A stretch of DNA of 64,000 nucleotides from Streptomyces sp. TLI_235 (GCA_002300355.1 NSGV01000002.1:1488001-1552000); one strand, 5' to 3'. Counted from the first letter of the stretch, positions 18,617 through 28,303 are shown. Translations and numbers: made by a program. The notes: generated by a model from the letters alone, not told the origin.

Positions 18617-19311
18617 GCACGGCGACCGACTACGAGGCACTGGCCACCACGGCCGCCCGCGACCTCGAGGACGCGACCGCGCAGGAGATCCTGCAGTGGG
18701 CCGCCGACACCTTCGGCAAGCGGTTCTGCGTCACCTCCTCGATGGAGGACGCGGTCGTCGCCCACCTCGCCTCCACCGTGCTGCCCGGCGTCGACGTGGT
18801 CTTCCTGGACACCGGCTACCACTTCGCCGAGACCATCGGCACCCGGGACGCGGTGGCCGCGACCATGCCGGTCAACGTCATCACGCTCACCCCGAAGCTC
18901 ACCGTCGCCGAGCAGGACGCCCGGTACGGGCCGAACCTGCACGACCGCGACCCGGACCTGTGCTGCTCGCTGCGCAAGGTCGAGCCGCTGAACCGCGGCC
19001 TCGGCGCGTACGACGCCTGGGCGACCGGGCTGCGCCGCGACGAGTCGCCGTCCCGGGCGAACACCCCGGTGGTGGCCTGGGACGCCAAGCGCCGCAAGGT
19101 GAAGCTCGCGCCGATCGCCCGCTGGACGCAGGACGACGTCGACGCCTACGTGCAGGCCAACGGCGTGCTGCTCAACCCGCTGCTGTGGGAGGGCTACACC
19201 TCCATCGGCTGCTCGCCGCTCTCGTGCACCGCCAAGCCCGGCGAGGGCGAGGAGGGCCGGGCCGGCCGCTGGGCGGGCTCCGGCAAGACCGAGTGCGGCA
19301 TCCACCTCTGA
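18613..19311 (+). CDS. cysH: Phosphoadenylyl-/adenylyl-sulfate reductase
   Basis: Reduces (P)APS to sulfite with thioredoxin. It has 232 residues with the N-type ATP-PPase fold and the iron-sulfur-type motifs DLCCSLRKVEPL and, near the C-terminus, TECGIHL. ATG 18613 follows AGGAGG. The second cysteine pair reads SIGCSPLSCTAKP, with four residues between the cysteines where the well-known enzymes have two (GCxPCT). A kinase gene (cysC) lies next to it, so PAPS is available as substrate. It belongs to the sulfur operon, coupled to the zinc-ribbon gene by ATGA. Confidence 0.93.
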   Translation: MSTATDYEALATTAARDLEDATAQEILQWAADTFGKRFCVTSSMEDAVVAHLASTVLPGVDVVFLDTGYHFAETIGTRDAVAATMPVNVITLTPKLTVAEQDARYGPNLHDRDPDLCCSLRKVEPLNRGLGAYDAWATGLRRDESPSRANTPVVAWDAKRRKVKLAPIARWTQDDVDAYVQANGVLLNPLLWEGYTSIGCSPLSCTAKPGEGEEGRAGRWAGSGKTECGIHL

Positions 19312-19348
19312 CCATCCGCCAGACCGACGAGACCCAGGAGAGATCACC

Positions 19349-19948
19349 GTGACCACAGCCGACACACTGGACGCCGGGGAAGCCGCAGAGGCGGCCCGCG
19401 CGGCCGCCCCCTGCGAGCGCGGCGCCACCGTGTGGCTGACCGGGCTGCCCAGCGCGGGCAAGACCACCCTGGCCTTCGCGCTGGCCGAGCGGCTGCGCGC
19501 CGAGGGCCACCGGGTGGAGGTCCTGGACGGTGACGAGATCCGCGAGTTCCTCTCCAAGGGCCTCGGCTTCACCAAGGAGGACCGGCACACCAACGTGACC
19601 CGGATCGGCTTCGTCGCCGAGAAGCTGGCCTCGAACGGTGTCAAGGTGCTCGCCCCGGTGATCGCCCCCTACGCGGACTCCCGCACCGCCGTCCGTGAGC
19701 GGCACGCCGCCAACGGCACCGACTTCCTGGAGATCCACGTCGCCACCCCGGTGGAGCTCTGCGCCGAGCGCGACGTCAAGGGCCTGTACGCCAAGCAGGC
19801 CGCCGGCGAGATCTCCGGTCTCACCGGTGTCGACGACCCGTACGAGGCGCCGCAGAACCCCGAGCTGCGCCTGCAGACCCAGGGCCGCGCGGTCGCCGAA
19901 TCCGCCGCAGAGCTGCACGCCTTCCTGACGACGAGGGGCCTCGCATGA
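19349..19948 (+). CDS. cysC: Adenylyl-sulfate kinase
   Basis: Phosphorylates APS to PAPS. It has 199 residues, P-loop GLPSAGKTT, then VLDGDEIREFLSKGLGF and the family block ISGLTGVDDPYEAP. GTG 19349 is preceded by AGGAGAG (19337-19343). The frame ends in ATGA overlapping cysD. With CysD, CysN and CysH it takes sulfate to sulfite. Confidence 0.94.
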   Translation: MTTADTLDAGEAAEAARAAAPCERGATVWLTGLPSAGKTTLAFALAERLRAEGHRVEVLDGDEIREFLSKGLGFTKEDRHTNVTRIGFVAEKLASNGVKVLAPVIAPYADSRTAVRERHAANGTDFLEIHVATPVELCAERDVKGLYAKQAAGEISGLTGVDDPYEAPQNPELRLQTQGRAVAESAAELHAFLTTRGLA

Positions 19949-20883
19949 CGACCGCCACGCACAGCCTCCTGGACACCCAGGAGAACCCGTACGCGCTGTC
20001 GCACCTCGATGCCCTGGAGGCGGAGTCGGTGCACATCTTCCGCGAGGTGGCGGGGGAGTTCGAGCGCCCGGTGATCCTCTTCTCCGGCGGCAAGGACTCC
20101 ATCGTCATGCTGCACCTGGCGCTGAAGGCGTTCTGGCCGGCCGCGGTCCCCTTCTCGCTGCTGCACGTCGACACCGGGCACAACTTCCCCGAGGTCATCG
20201 AGTACCGCGACCGCACCGTCGCCGAGCACGGCCTGCGCCTGCACGTCGCCAGCGTCCAGGACTTCATCGACGACGGCCGGCTGCGCGAGCGCCCCGACGG
20301 CACCCGCAACCCGCTGCAGACCGTCCCGCTGTTGGACGCCATCGAGAGCAACAAGTTCGACGCCGTCTTCGGCGGCGGCCGCCGCGACGAGGAGAAGGCC
20401 CGCGCCAAGGAGCGCGTCTTCTCCCTCCGCGACGAGTTCGGCGCCTGGGACCCGCGCCGCCAGCGCCCCGAGCTGTGGTCGCTGTACAACGGCCGGCACG
20501 CGGTCGGCGAGCACGTCCGGGTCTTCCCGCTCTCCAACTGGACCGAGCTGGACGTCTGGCAGTACATCGAGCGCGAGGGCATCGAGCTCCCGGAGATCTA
20601 CTACGCCCACCACCGCGACGTGTTCAAGCGCGACGGCATGTGGCTGACCGCCGGCGAGTGGGGCGGCCCGAAGGACACCGAGCCGGTCGAGAGCCGGCTC
20701 GTCCGGTACCGCACCGTCGGTGACATGTCCTGCACCGGCGCCGTCGACTCCGACGCCGTCACGATCGCCGACGTGATCGCCGAGATCGCCGCCAGCCGCC
20801 TGACCGAGCGCGGCGCCACCCGTGCCGACGACAAGATGTCCGAGGCCGCGATGGAAGACCGCAAGCGCGAGGGGTACTTCTAA
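19945..20883 (+). CDS. cysD: Sulfate adenylyltransferase subunit 2
   Basis: Catalytic PP-loop subunit of ATP sulfurylase, 312 residues, making APS from sulfate and ATP. The pyrophosphate loop is FSGGKDSIVML; VFGGGRRDEEKARAKER, SNWTELDVWQYI and VGDMSCTGAVDS are family hallmarks. Its ATG overlaps the cysC stop by 4 bp. The partner GTPase CysN starts one base after the cysD stop. Confidence 0.96.
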   Translation: MTTATHSLLDTQENPYALSHLDALEAESVHIFREVAGEFERPVILFSGGKDSIVMLHLALKAFWPAAVPFSLLHVDTGHNFPEVIEYRDRTVAEHGLRLHVASVQDFIDDGRLRERPDGTRNPLQTVPLLDAIESNKFDAVFGGGRRDEEKARAKERVFSLRDEFGAWDPRRQRPELWSLYNGRHAVGEHVRVFPLSNWTELDVWQYIEREGIELPEIYYAHHRDVFKRDGMWLTAGEWGGPKDTEPVESRLVRYRTVGDMSCTGAVDSDAVTIADVIAEIAASRLTERGATRADDKMSEAAMEDRKREGYF

Positions 20884-20884
20884 G

Positions 20885-22204
20885 ATGACCACCACTCCGG
20901 AGACCACCGCCACCGCGCTGCTGCGGTTCGCCACCGCCGGCTCCGTGGACGACGGCAAGTCGACCCTGGTCGGCCGGCTGCTCCACGACTCCAAGTCGGT
21001 CCTCGCCGACCAGCTGGAGGCCGTCGAGCACGCGTCCCGCAGCCGCGGCCAGGAGGCGCCCGACCTCGCGCTGCTCACCGACGGCCTGCGCGCCGAGCGC
21101 GAGCAGGGCATCACCATCGACGTCGCGTACCGCTACTTCGCCACCGCGCGGCGCCGGTTCATCCTCGCCGACACCCCCGGCCACGTGCAGTACACCCGGA
21201 ACATGGTGACCGGCGCCTCCACCGCCGAGCTCGCCGTCGTCCTGGTCGACGCCCGCAACGGCGTCGTCGAGCAGACCCGCCGGCACGCCGCGGTCGCCGC
21301 CCTGCTGCGGGTGCCGCACGTCGTCCTCGCGGTGAACAAGATGGACCTGGTCGAGTACGCCGAGCCCGTCTTCGCCGCCATCGCCGAGGAGTTCACCTCC
21401 TACGCGGCCTCACTGGGCGTCAAGGACGTCGTCGCGGTGCCGATCTCCGCACTGGCCGGCGACAACGTCGTCGAGCCCTCGGCGAACATGGACTGGTACG
21501 GCGGCCCGACCCTGCTGGAGCACCTGGAGACCGTCCCGGTCGGCAGCGACCCCAGCGCCGAGCCGACCCGGTTCCCCGTCCAGTACGTGATCCGGCCGCA
21601 GACCGAGGCCCACCCGGACTACCGCGGCTACGCCGGCCAGCTCGCCTCCGGCGTGCTGCGGGTCGGCGACCCGGTGACCGTGCTGCCCTCCGGGCACACC
21701 ACCACCGTCGTCGGGATCGACGCGCTCGGCGCGGAGACGGACATCGCCTGGGCCCCCCAGTCGGTCACCGTCCGCCTCGCCGAGGACATCGACATCTCCC
21801 GCGGCGACCTGATCGCGGCCGGCCCCGCCCCGGTGCCCACCAAGGACATCGAGGCGACCGTCTGCCACCTCAACGAGCGGGCCCTGCGCCCCGGCGCGAA
21901 GGTGCTGCTCAAGCACACCACCCGCACCGTGCGCGCGCTGGTCAAGGAGATCTCCTACCGGATCGACATCGACACTCTGGAGCAGCGCTCCGGCGCCGAC
22001 GGCCTGGAGGTCAACGACATCGGCCACGTGGTGCTGCGCACCGCCGAGCCGCTGGCGCTCGACAGCTACACCGACAACCGCCGGACGGGCTCGTTCCTGC
22101 TGATCGACCCGGCCGACGGCACCACCCTCACCGCCGGCATGGCGGGCGAGGCCTTCGACACCGTACGCGCCACCACCGAACCGATCGAGGAGGACTGGGT
22201 CTGA
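20885..22204 (+). CDS. cysN: Sulfate adenylyltransferase subunit 1 (GTPase)
   Basis: Elongation-factor-like GTPase that drives sulfate activation by CysD. It has 439 residues with G1 GSVDDGKST, DTPGH and NKMD motifs, followed by beta-barrel domains. ATG 20885 lies one base after the cysD stop. There is no fused CysC kinase domain, consistent with a separate cysC upstream. Confidence 0.95.
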   Translation: MTTTPETTATALLRFATAGSVDDGKSTLVGRLLHDSKSVLADQLEAVEHASRSRGQEAPDLALLTDGLRAEREQGITIDVAYRYFATARRRFILADTPGHVQYTRNMVTGASTAELAVVLVDARNGVVEQTRRHAAVAALLRVPHVVLAVNKMDLVEYAEPVFAAIAEEFTSYAASLGVKDVVAVPISALAGDNVVEPSANMDWYGGPTLLEHLETVPVGSDPSAEPTRFPVQYVIRPQTEAHPDYRGYAGQLASGVLRVGDPVTVLPSGHTTTVVGIDALGAETDIAWAPQSVTVRLAEDIDISRGDLIAAGPAPVPTKDIEATVCHLNERALRPGAKVLLKHTTRTVRALVKEISYRIDIDTLEQRSGADGLEVNDIGHVVLRTAEPLALDSYTDNRRTGSFLLIDPADGTTLTAGMAGEAFDTVRATTEPIEEDWV

Positions 22205-22317
22205 TGCCCAGCGAGGCGTTCTCGGGCATGGACAAGGAAGGCGGCCGCATCGGCAGCGGCGTCCTCGGCAGCGGCCAGGGCGGCCTGACGCGATGTGGGG
22301 GCGGACAGGGGCACTGA
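22204..22317 (+). CDS. Possible 37-codon micro-ORF coupled to cysN
   Basis: ATG overlaps the cysN stop (TGATG). The frame encodes a Gly/Ser-rich peptide beginning MPSEAFSGMDKEGGRI and ending in GHstop. It could be a real coupled mini-protein or chance. There are no cysteine pairs or hydrophobic stretches and I recognise no family. Confidence 0.25.
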   Translation: MPSEAFSGMDKEGGRIGSGVLGSGQGGLTRCGGGQGH

Positions 22318-22327
22318 TCCCCTGTCA

Positions 22328-22364
22328 CCGGGCCGGTTCCTTCCCACCGCAGGCACCGGCCCGG
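22328..22364 (+). terminator. Hairpin between cysN and the ssuA-like gene
   Basis: CCGGGCCGGT (22328-22337) pairs perfectly with ACCGGCCCGG (22355-22364) around a 17-base loop. It may end part of the cys transcript or form an internal processing site before the transporter genes. Confidence 0.4.
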
Positions 22365-22454
22365 CTTGCCCGGCATACGACATGCCGTCAGCACCACACC
22401 GACTTCTTCCATCGGCGCTTCCCACGGGCGCCCACCGTGAACGGGACGACTCCC

Positions 22455-23603
22455 ATGGCACACGACTCCGCCACCACGCATACCTCCACCCGGTTCGGCA
22501 GCGGCCGGTTCAGACGGCCGGCCGCGGTCGCCGTCGCCGCGCTCACCGCCGCGGGCCTGCTCTCCGCCTGCAGCTACGGCGCCAAGAGCGAGGACAAGAG
22601 CTCGGCGGCCCCGGCCCCGGCCGCCTCCGGCGCGAAGCTCTCCGCGGACACCGTGAAGATCGGCTACTTCGCCAATCTGACCCACGGCACCGCGCTGGTC
22701 GGCCTCAAGGAGGGCCTGATCCAGAAGGAGCTCGGCGCCACGAAGATCAAGACCCAGATCTTCAACGCCGGCCCGACCGAGATCGAGGCGCTGAACGCCG
22801 GCTCGATCGACATCGGCTGGATCGGCCCCTCCCCCTCGATCAACGGCTACACCAAGTCCGAGGGCAAGTCGCTGCGGATCATCAGCGGTTCGGCCTCCGG
22901 TGGTGTCCGCCTGGTGGTCAACCCCGACAAGATCAAGACCCTGGACGACCTCAAGGGCAAGAAGATCGCCACCCCGCAGCTCGGCAACACCCAGGACGTG
23001 GCGCTCCTCAACTACCTGGCCACCAAGGGCTACAAGGTCGACGCCGCGTCCGGCGCCGGCGACGTCAGCGTGGTGCGCACCGACAACAAGGTGACCCCGG
23101 ACGCCTACAAGTCCGGCTCCATCGACGGCGCCTGGGTGCCCGAGCCGACCGCCTCCAAGCTGATCAGTCTCGGTGCCAAGGAGCTGCTCAACGAGAAGCA
23201 GGTCTGGCCGGACGGCAAGTTCGTCATCACCAACATCATCGTCTCGCAGAAGTTCCTCAAGGAGCACCCGGACGTGGTGGAGGCCGTGCTGCGCGGCTCG
23301 GTGAAGACCAACGCCTGGATCAAGGCCAACCCGGACCAGGCCAAGGCCTCCGCCAACGCCGCGATCAAGGAGGCGGCCGGCAACGCGCTGGACGCCGCGA
23401 TCCTCGACCCGGCGTGGAAGGACATCGAGTTCCTGGACGACCCGCTGGCGAACACCCTGCAGGCCGAGGCCGACCACGCGGTCACCGCGGGCCTGCTGAA
23501 GAAGCCGAACCTCGCCGGGATCTACGACCTGACCCCGCTCAACAAGGTGCTCCAGGCCCAGGGCGGGACCGCCGTGGCGGACGCCGGACTCGGCGCCAAG
23601 TGA
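22455..23603 (+). CDS. ssuA: Aliphatic sulfonate/sulfur ABC transporter binding lipoprotein
   Basis: Substrate-binding protein of the SsuA/NrtA fold, 382 residues. It has a Tat-like basic start (RFRRPAAVAVAALTAAG) and lipobox LLSACSY. VKIGYFANLTHGTALVGL and GWIGPSPSINGY are typical. ATG 22455 is chosen; GTG 22437 is an alternative with a similarly weak ribosome site. It directly precedes the matching ATPase and permease in the sulfur operon, so it likely takes up sulfonates, taurine or another sulfur source; the exact ligand is unknown. Confidence 0.85.
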   Translation: MAHDSATTHTSTRFGSGRFRRPAAVAVAALTAAGLLSACSYGAKSEDKSSAAPAPAASGAKLSADTVKIGYFANLTHGTALVGLKEGLIQKELGATKIKTQIFNAGPTEIEALNAGSIDIGWIGPSPSINGYTKSEGKSLRIISGSASGGVRLVVNPDKIKTLDDLKGKKIATPQLGNTQDVALLNYLATKGYKVDAASGAGDVSVVRTDNKVTPDAYKSGSIDGAWVPEPTASKLISLGAKELLNEKQVWPDGKFVITNIIVSQKFLKEHPDVVEAVLRGSVKTNAWIKANPDQAKASANAAIKEAAGNALDAAILDPAWKDIEFLDDPLANTLQAEADHAVTAGLLKKPNLAGIYDLTPLNKVLQAQGGTAVADAGLGAK

Positions 23604-23623
23604 GTCGCACCCGATAACCCCGC

Positions 23624-23681
23624 GGTCCGCCCCGCCCCCGCCCAGTCGATGCCCAGTCACCGGGCGGGGCGGGGCCGGACC
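23624..23681 (+). terminator. Hairpin between binding-protein and ATPase genes
   Basis: A long, slightly imperfect stem: GGTCCGCCCCGCCCCCGCCC (23624-23643) with GGGCGGGGCGGGGCCGGACC (23662-23681). It is placed as in the chvE-mmsA gap, after a binding-protein gene, and likely lowers read-through to the membrane components. Confidence 0.55.
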
Positions 23682-23768
23682 CCGGCCCCCGAGCGCCACC
23701 AGCCAGCCTCCCTCCTTGCCCGCCGCCGGGCAGGAGGGGCCCATGCCACTCACGGAGGAGGTCCCCGG

Positions 23769-24561
<793 letters not shown>

Positions 24562-24575
<14 letters not shown>

Positions 24576-25461
24576 CACCACCACCCTGGTCAAGGACCCG
24601 ACCGGCGACACCGCGAGCGTCGAGGCCGGCCTGGACGCCCTGGACGCCGTCCAGGTCCAGCGCACCCCGCTCACCCAGGTGCTGCGCCAGAAGGTCCTGC
24701 CGCCCGTGCTCGGCGTGCTGCTCGTCCTCGGCGTCTGGCAGCTCGCCTTCAGCCTGGAGCTGACCACCCCGGACAAGCTGCCCAGCCCGGCCGCCGTCTG
24801 GACCTCGCTCACCGACCTCTGGTACGAGGGCACGCTGTTCTCGATCATCTGGACCAGCGTGTGGCGCGGCATCTCCGGCTTCCTCGCGGCCGTCGTCATC
24901 GGCACCCCGATCGGCCTGCTGGTCGCCCGGGTCAAGCCGATCCGGGCCGCGCTCGGCCCGGTCCTCTCCGGCCTGCAGTCGCTGCCCTCGGTCGCCTGGG
25001 TGCCCGCCGCCGTCATCTGGCTCGGCATCAACAACTCGGCGATGTACGCGGTCATCCTGCTCGGCGCCGTCCCGTCGATCGCCAACGGCCTGGTCTCCGG
25101 CGTCGACCAGGTCCCGCCGATCTACCTGCGGGCCGGCCGCACCCTCGGCGCCACCGGCCTGGCCGGCGCCCGCCACGTGCTGCTGCCCGCCGCCCTGCCC
25201 GGCTACCTGGCCGGCCTCAAGCAGGGCTGGGCGTTCTCCTGGCGCTCGCTGATGGCCGCCGAACTCATCGCCTCCTCCCCCGACCTGGGCCTCGGCCTCG
25301 GCCGCTACCTGGAGAACCAGCGCGAGTTCAACGACATGTCGGGCGTGCTGCTCGGCATCGTCCTGATCCTGGTCGTCGGCGTGGCGATCGACCTGCTGGT
25401 CTTCTCCCCGCTGGAGCGCCGCGTGCTGCGCAACCGCGGCCTGCTGGTCACCACCCGCTGA
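24562..25461 (+). CDS. ssuC: Sulfonate-type ABC transporter permease
   Basis: Membrane permease of 299 residues with about six helices and the SsuC/TauC coupling-loop signature AGRTLGATGLAGARHVLLPAALPGYLAGLKQGWAF around residues 192-226. PSVAWVPAAVIWLGI is also typical. A cytoplasmic N-terminal extension of about 40 residues precedes the first helix. ATG 24562 lies inside the ssuB 3' end. Confidence 0.92.
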
Positions 25462-25472
25462 GGACACCGACC

Positions 25473-26255
25473 ATGCGTACCGGCACGCCGTCCGTCTCCG
25501 CCCCCGCCCGTCGTGGCGGGGCGGGCGGCCCCGCCCTGCTGCTGATCGCCCACGGCAGCCGCGACCCGCGGCACGCCGCCACCGTGGACGCCCTCGTCCA
25601 CCGCGTTCGCGCCCTGCGGCCCGGACTCACCGTCGCCACCGCCTACCTGGACCACTGCGCGCCGCGCATCCCCCAGGTCGCCGGCCGCCTCGGCGACGCC
25701 CTCGCCGTGCCGCTGCTGCTCAACCGGGCCTTCCACGCCAAGAGCGACATCCCCGCCGCGCTGCGCGCCGCCGGCGCCGACCTGCCGCTCGCCGACGTGC
25801 TCGGCCCCTCCCCGCTGCTGCTGGACGCCCTCGACCGGCGCCTCGCCGAGGCCGGTCTGGACACCGCCTCCGCCGCCGTCCGCGCCCGCACCGGTGTGGT
25901 GCTCGCCGCGGCCGGCTCCTCCGACCCCGCCGCCGACGCCGCGACCCGGGCGGTCGCCGAGCGCTGGCGGCGCAGCCGCGGCTGGGCCGCCGTCGAGGTC
26001 GCGTACGCCTCCGCGGCCGGACCGCGCGTCCCCGAGGCGGTGGCCGCGCTGCGGGCCGCCGGAGTGCGGACGGTGGCGGTCGCCCCCTACCTGCTGGCCC
26101 CCGGCCTGCTGCCCGACCGGATCGCGGCCGGCGCCGCCGCCGCCGACCTGCTCGCCGGTGTGCTGGGCGCCGCCCCCGAAATCGCCGAACTCCTGCTGGA
26201 GCGCTACGACGACGCCCGGTCCGCCGCGGCCGCCCCGGCGGCGCTCTCCGCCTGA
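25473..26255 (+). CDS. Sirohydrochlorin chelatase (CbiX/SirB type)
   Basis: Inserts iron (or cobalt) into sirohydrochlorin, the last step to siroheme, the cofactor of the sulfite reductase encoded at the head of this operon. It has 260 residues formed by two related halves. The first half carries the catalytic-type LLIAHGSRDPRH; the matching spot in the second half is AAAGSSDP without His, as in two-domain forms with one active half. ATG 25473 follows AGGAC after the ssuC stop. It is the last gene of the operon. Metal preference is inferred from context. Confidence 0.88.
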   Translation: MRTGTPSVSAPARRGGAGGPALLLIAHGSRDPRHAATVDALVHRVRALRPGLTVATAYLDHCAPRIPQVAGRLGDALAVPLLLNRAFHAKSDIPAALRAAGADLPLADVLGPSPLLLDALDRRLAEAGLDTASAAVRARTGVVLAAAGSSDPAADAATRAVAERWRRSRGWAAVEVAYASAAGPRVPEAVAALRAAGVRTVAVAPYLLAPGLLPDRIAAGAAAADLLAGVLGAAPEIAELLLERYDDARSAAAAPAALSA

Positions 26256-26268
26256 CCGGCGCCTCCCG

Positions 26269-26505
26269 TCACTCGGCCAGCCCGTCGGCGGTGGCGTCCA
26301 ACTGCATCCGCTCGTACTCGCCGAGGCACGGGTAGAGGGTGCCGCAGTCGCGGCAGGCGCGGGCGAAGGTCACCGTGAACGTCGGCCGCGACTTGAATCT
26401 CCCCGGCCGGGGGAACCGGAGCCGCATCCGCTCCGTCGCCATCGAATCCGTCGTCAGTTCCCCTACCGGACTCAACCGTTCCGAGCCGCACATCCCGCAT
26501 CGCAT
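26269..26505 (-). CDS. Small zinc-ribbon protein
   Basis: A 78-residue protein with MRCGMCGSERL at the start and ARACRDCGTLYPCLGEYER later, two CxxC pairs likely to bind zinc. ATG 26505 follows GGTAGGG; GTG 26514 is also possible. It is convergent with the chelatase gene. Function is unknown; similar small ribbons are common next to Uma2-type genes and in streptomycete house-keeping regions. Confidence 0.65.
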   Translation of the reverse strand: MRCGMCGSERLSPVGELTTDSMATERMRLRFPRPGRFKSRPTFTVTFARACRDCGTLYPCLGEYERMQLDATADGLAE

Positions 26506-26550
26506 GCCGGGCACCCTACCCACCCGCCGGTGCGGACACGCGGGGAATCC

Positions 26551-27132
26551 TCAGAGCCAGCGCTTCGGGTCCGCCAGGTCGATGTCGATCGGGAACGGCA
26601 GGTCTAGCGCGAGCCGCTTGCGATGGATGCCCATCGGGGCGTACGACCCGGTCGCCCGATCCAACTCGTAGACATGGACGGCCAGTTCACCGCCCTCGTT
26701 CTCGACCCGCCAGAAGTGCCGGAAGCCTGCGGCCGCGTACTTGCGCGGCTTGACCTCACGGTCCCGCGCCTCGGAGTCGGGCGAGACGACCTCGACGGCG
26801 AGGATGACGTCCTCGGGCCGCTGGGTGGTCTGCTGCGGCCGTTGGGCGGCGTCACGCGACACGACCATCAGGTCCGGCTCCGGCCGGTCGCGGCGGCCGA
26901 GGGTGACGGTCATCTCGCGAAGCACCGCAAGATGGTCCGGTCGGGCCTGGAGCAGGCCGAACTGCAGGAGATTGATGGCGTACATATGGAAAATAGCCTG
27001 CGGACTCACGAAGACGAGGCTCCCGTCGATCAGCTCCGTGCGCGGAGGAAGATTCGGAAGCCGGTCGAGGTCGTCGGCCGTCCACCCACCCTCGGGCGGG
27101 ACGGGCCAGGTCGGCTGCGGTGCGACGGTCAT
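26551..27132 (-). CDS. Uma2 family (DUF820) restriction-endonuclease-like protein
   Basis: A 193-residue protein with the PD-(D/E)xK-like fold of the Uma2 family: RTELIDGSLVFVSP, RPEPDLMVVS, VILAVEVVSPDSEARDREVKPRKYAAAGFRHFWRV (given as residues of the core, about 117-150), then a C-terminal beta region. The catalytic set would be the Asp of PDLMVV, the Glu of VEVVSP and the Lys of KPRKY. ATG 27132 is chosen for GGGAG five bases upstream; ATG 27144 and 27162 are alternatives. Many streptomycetes carry dozens of these; the biological role is not settled. Confidence 0.82.
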   Translation of the reverse strand: MTVAPQPTWPVPPEGGWTADDLDRLPNLPPRTELIDGSLVFVSPQAIFHMYAINLLQFGLLQARPDHLAVLREMTVTLGRRDRPEPDLMVVSRDAAQRPQQTTQRPEDVILAVEVVSPDSEARDREVKPRKYAAAGFRHFWRVENEGGELAVHVYELDRATGSYAPMGIHRKRLALDLPFPIDIDLADPKRWL

Positions 27133-27193
27133 CACTGCTCCCATGGGCCGGATTCTCGCCATCGCGTACAGCGTACCCAGCGGATTCGGACGA

Positions 27194-27649
27194 TCACTCA
27201 CCCGATCGTGGGAGCAGGGCCAGGTACCGGGGGTCCGCGGGGTCGGCGTCGACCCAGCGCCAGGCATGGGCGGCGCAGGTGCGCTGGTGGGGGGTGCCGG
27301 TGGCGAGGGTGGTGAGCAGGCGGTCCTGGAGGCGGCGGGCGCCGGCCGCGGTGACGAGGGCGCCGGCGAGCCAGCGCGGGGAGTTCGGGTCGTCGTCGTG
27401 GACGAGGGCCCGGTAGACGGCGTCCTCGTGGGCGCGGGTGAGGGCGCGGTCGGCGGTGAGGGCGCGGAGGGCCGTCTGCCGCTTGTGGCCGATGCGGTGG
27501 TACTGGGGGTAGTGCGGGTTGCGGGCGGCGAGCAGGGCGACCCGCGGGTCGTCCGGCTCCTCGAAGGGGAGGCCGAGTTCGGCGAGCAGGGCGTCGAGGG
27601 CCTGTTCCTGGAGGTCGAGCCGTTCGGCGGGGCCGGGTGCCGTGGTCAC
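27194..27649 (-). CDS. Hypothetical protein coupled to a TetR regulator
   Basis: A 151-residue, mostly alpha-helical protein, Arg/Ala/Leu-rich, with no signal or membrane segment; I do not recognise it. Notable stretches are NPHYPQYHRIGHKRQTALR and THQ/HAWRWVDADPADPRYLALL near the end. GTG 27649 overlaps the stop of the TetR gene (GTGA), so the two are co-translated. A regulatory or chaperone-like helper role is only a guess. Confidence 0.6.
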   Translation of the reverse strand: MTTAPGPAERLDLQEQALDALLAELGLPFEEPDDPRVALLAARNPHYPQYHRIGHKRQTALRALTADRALTRAHEDAVYRALVHDDDPNSPRWLAGALVTAAGARRLQDRLLTTLATGTPHQRTCAAHAWRWVDADPADPRYLALLPRSGE

Positions 27650-28275
27650 GGTGTCTCCTGGGCGGCGCCGGTGCGCATGCCGGTGAGTGCCCGCAGGCCG
27701 TCCTGGACGACGGAGGGGTCGGCGTCGCCGAAGAGGGCCTGCTGGGCGATGAAGCCCTGGGCGGTGGCGATGAGGGTGCGGGCGACGTGGTCGGCGTCCG
27801 GGCCGGGGGGCATCAGGCCGGTCGCCCGGTAGCTCTCGACCAGTCCGGCCCAGGCGGCGCGCATGGCCCGCCAGCCCTCGTCGAGGGTGGCGGCGAGGGT
27901 CGGGTTGCGCAGGGTCTCCGTCCAGACCTGGATGATCAGGCGGGCGAGGGCCTGGCGGTCCCCGGCGGGTGAGGCGCGTTCGAAGACGGCGGTGAGCACC
28001 CGGCCGAGCAGGACGTCCGGGGTGGGTGGTGGCACGGCCGCGGCGGCGTCGGCGAAGGCGGATCCGATGACCGCGAAGGCCTCCCCGGCGATGGCCGCGA
28101 CGATCTCGTCCTTGCTCGCGAAGTAGCGGTAGACCGCGCCGGCCGACAGGTCGGACTCGCGGAGCACGTCCTGCATGGAGGTGGCGTGGAAGCCGTTGCG
28201 CGCGAAGCAGCGGGCCGCGCCGTCGAGGATCTGCCGGCGGCGGGCGTCGAGGTGTGCCTGGGATACGCGGGCCAT
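27646..28275 (-). CDS. TetR-family transcriptional regulator
   Basis: Repressor of 209 residues with an N-terminal HTH (RRRQILDGAARCFARNGFHATSMQDVLRESDLSAGAVYRYFASK, residues about 12-55) and a C-terminal ligand domain. ATG 28275 follows GGTGGGGG. It is divergent from a membrane-protein gene at 28382, and two similar operator-like sites lie between them (28288-28303 and 28344-28359), so it probably represses itself and that gene. The ligand is unknown. Confidence 0.88.
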   Translation of the reverse strand: MARVSQAHLDARRRQILDGAARCFARNGFHATSMQDVLRESDLSAGAVYRYFASKDEIVAAIAGEAFAVIGSAFADAAAAVPPPTPDVLLGRVLTAVFERASPAGDRQALARLIIQVWTETLRNPTLAATLDEGWRAMRAAWAGLVESYRATGLMPPGPDADHVARTLIATAQGFIAQQALFGDADPSVVQDGLRALTGMRTGAAQETP

Positions 28276-28287
28276 GGCCCCCACCCT

Positions 28288-28303
28288 AAAACGAACGTTC
28301 ATT
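28288..28303. promoter_or_regulatory. TetR operator-like site 1
   Basis: AAAACGAACGTTCATT contains the palindrome GAACGTTC. It lies 13 bp before the TetR start codon. Confidence 0.55.

Noticed and set aside
22318-22454. A second leader peptide before the ssuA-like gene
   Set aside because: Short frames here lack the HVDL..SAxC pattern, and the region holds a hairpin instead.
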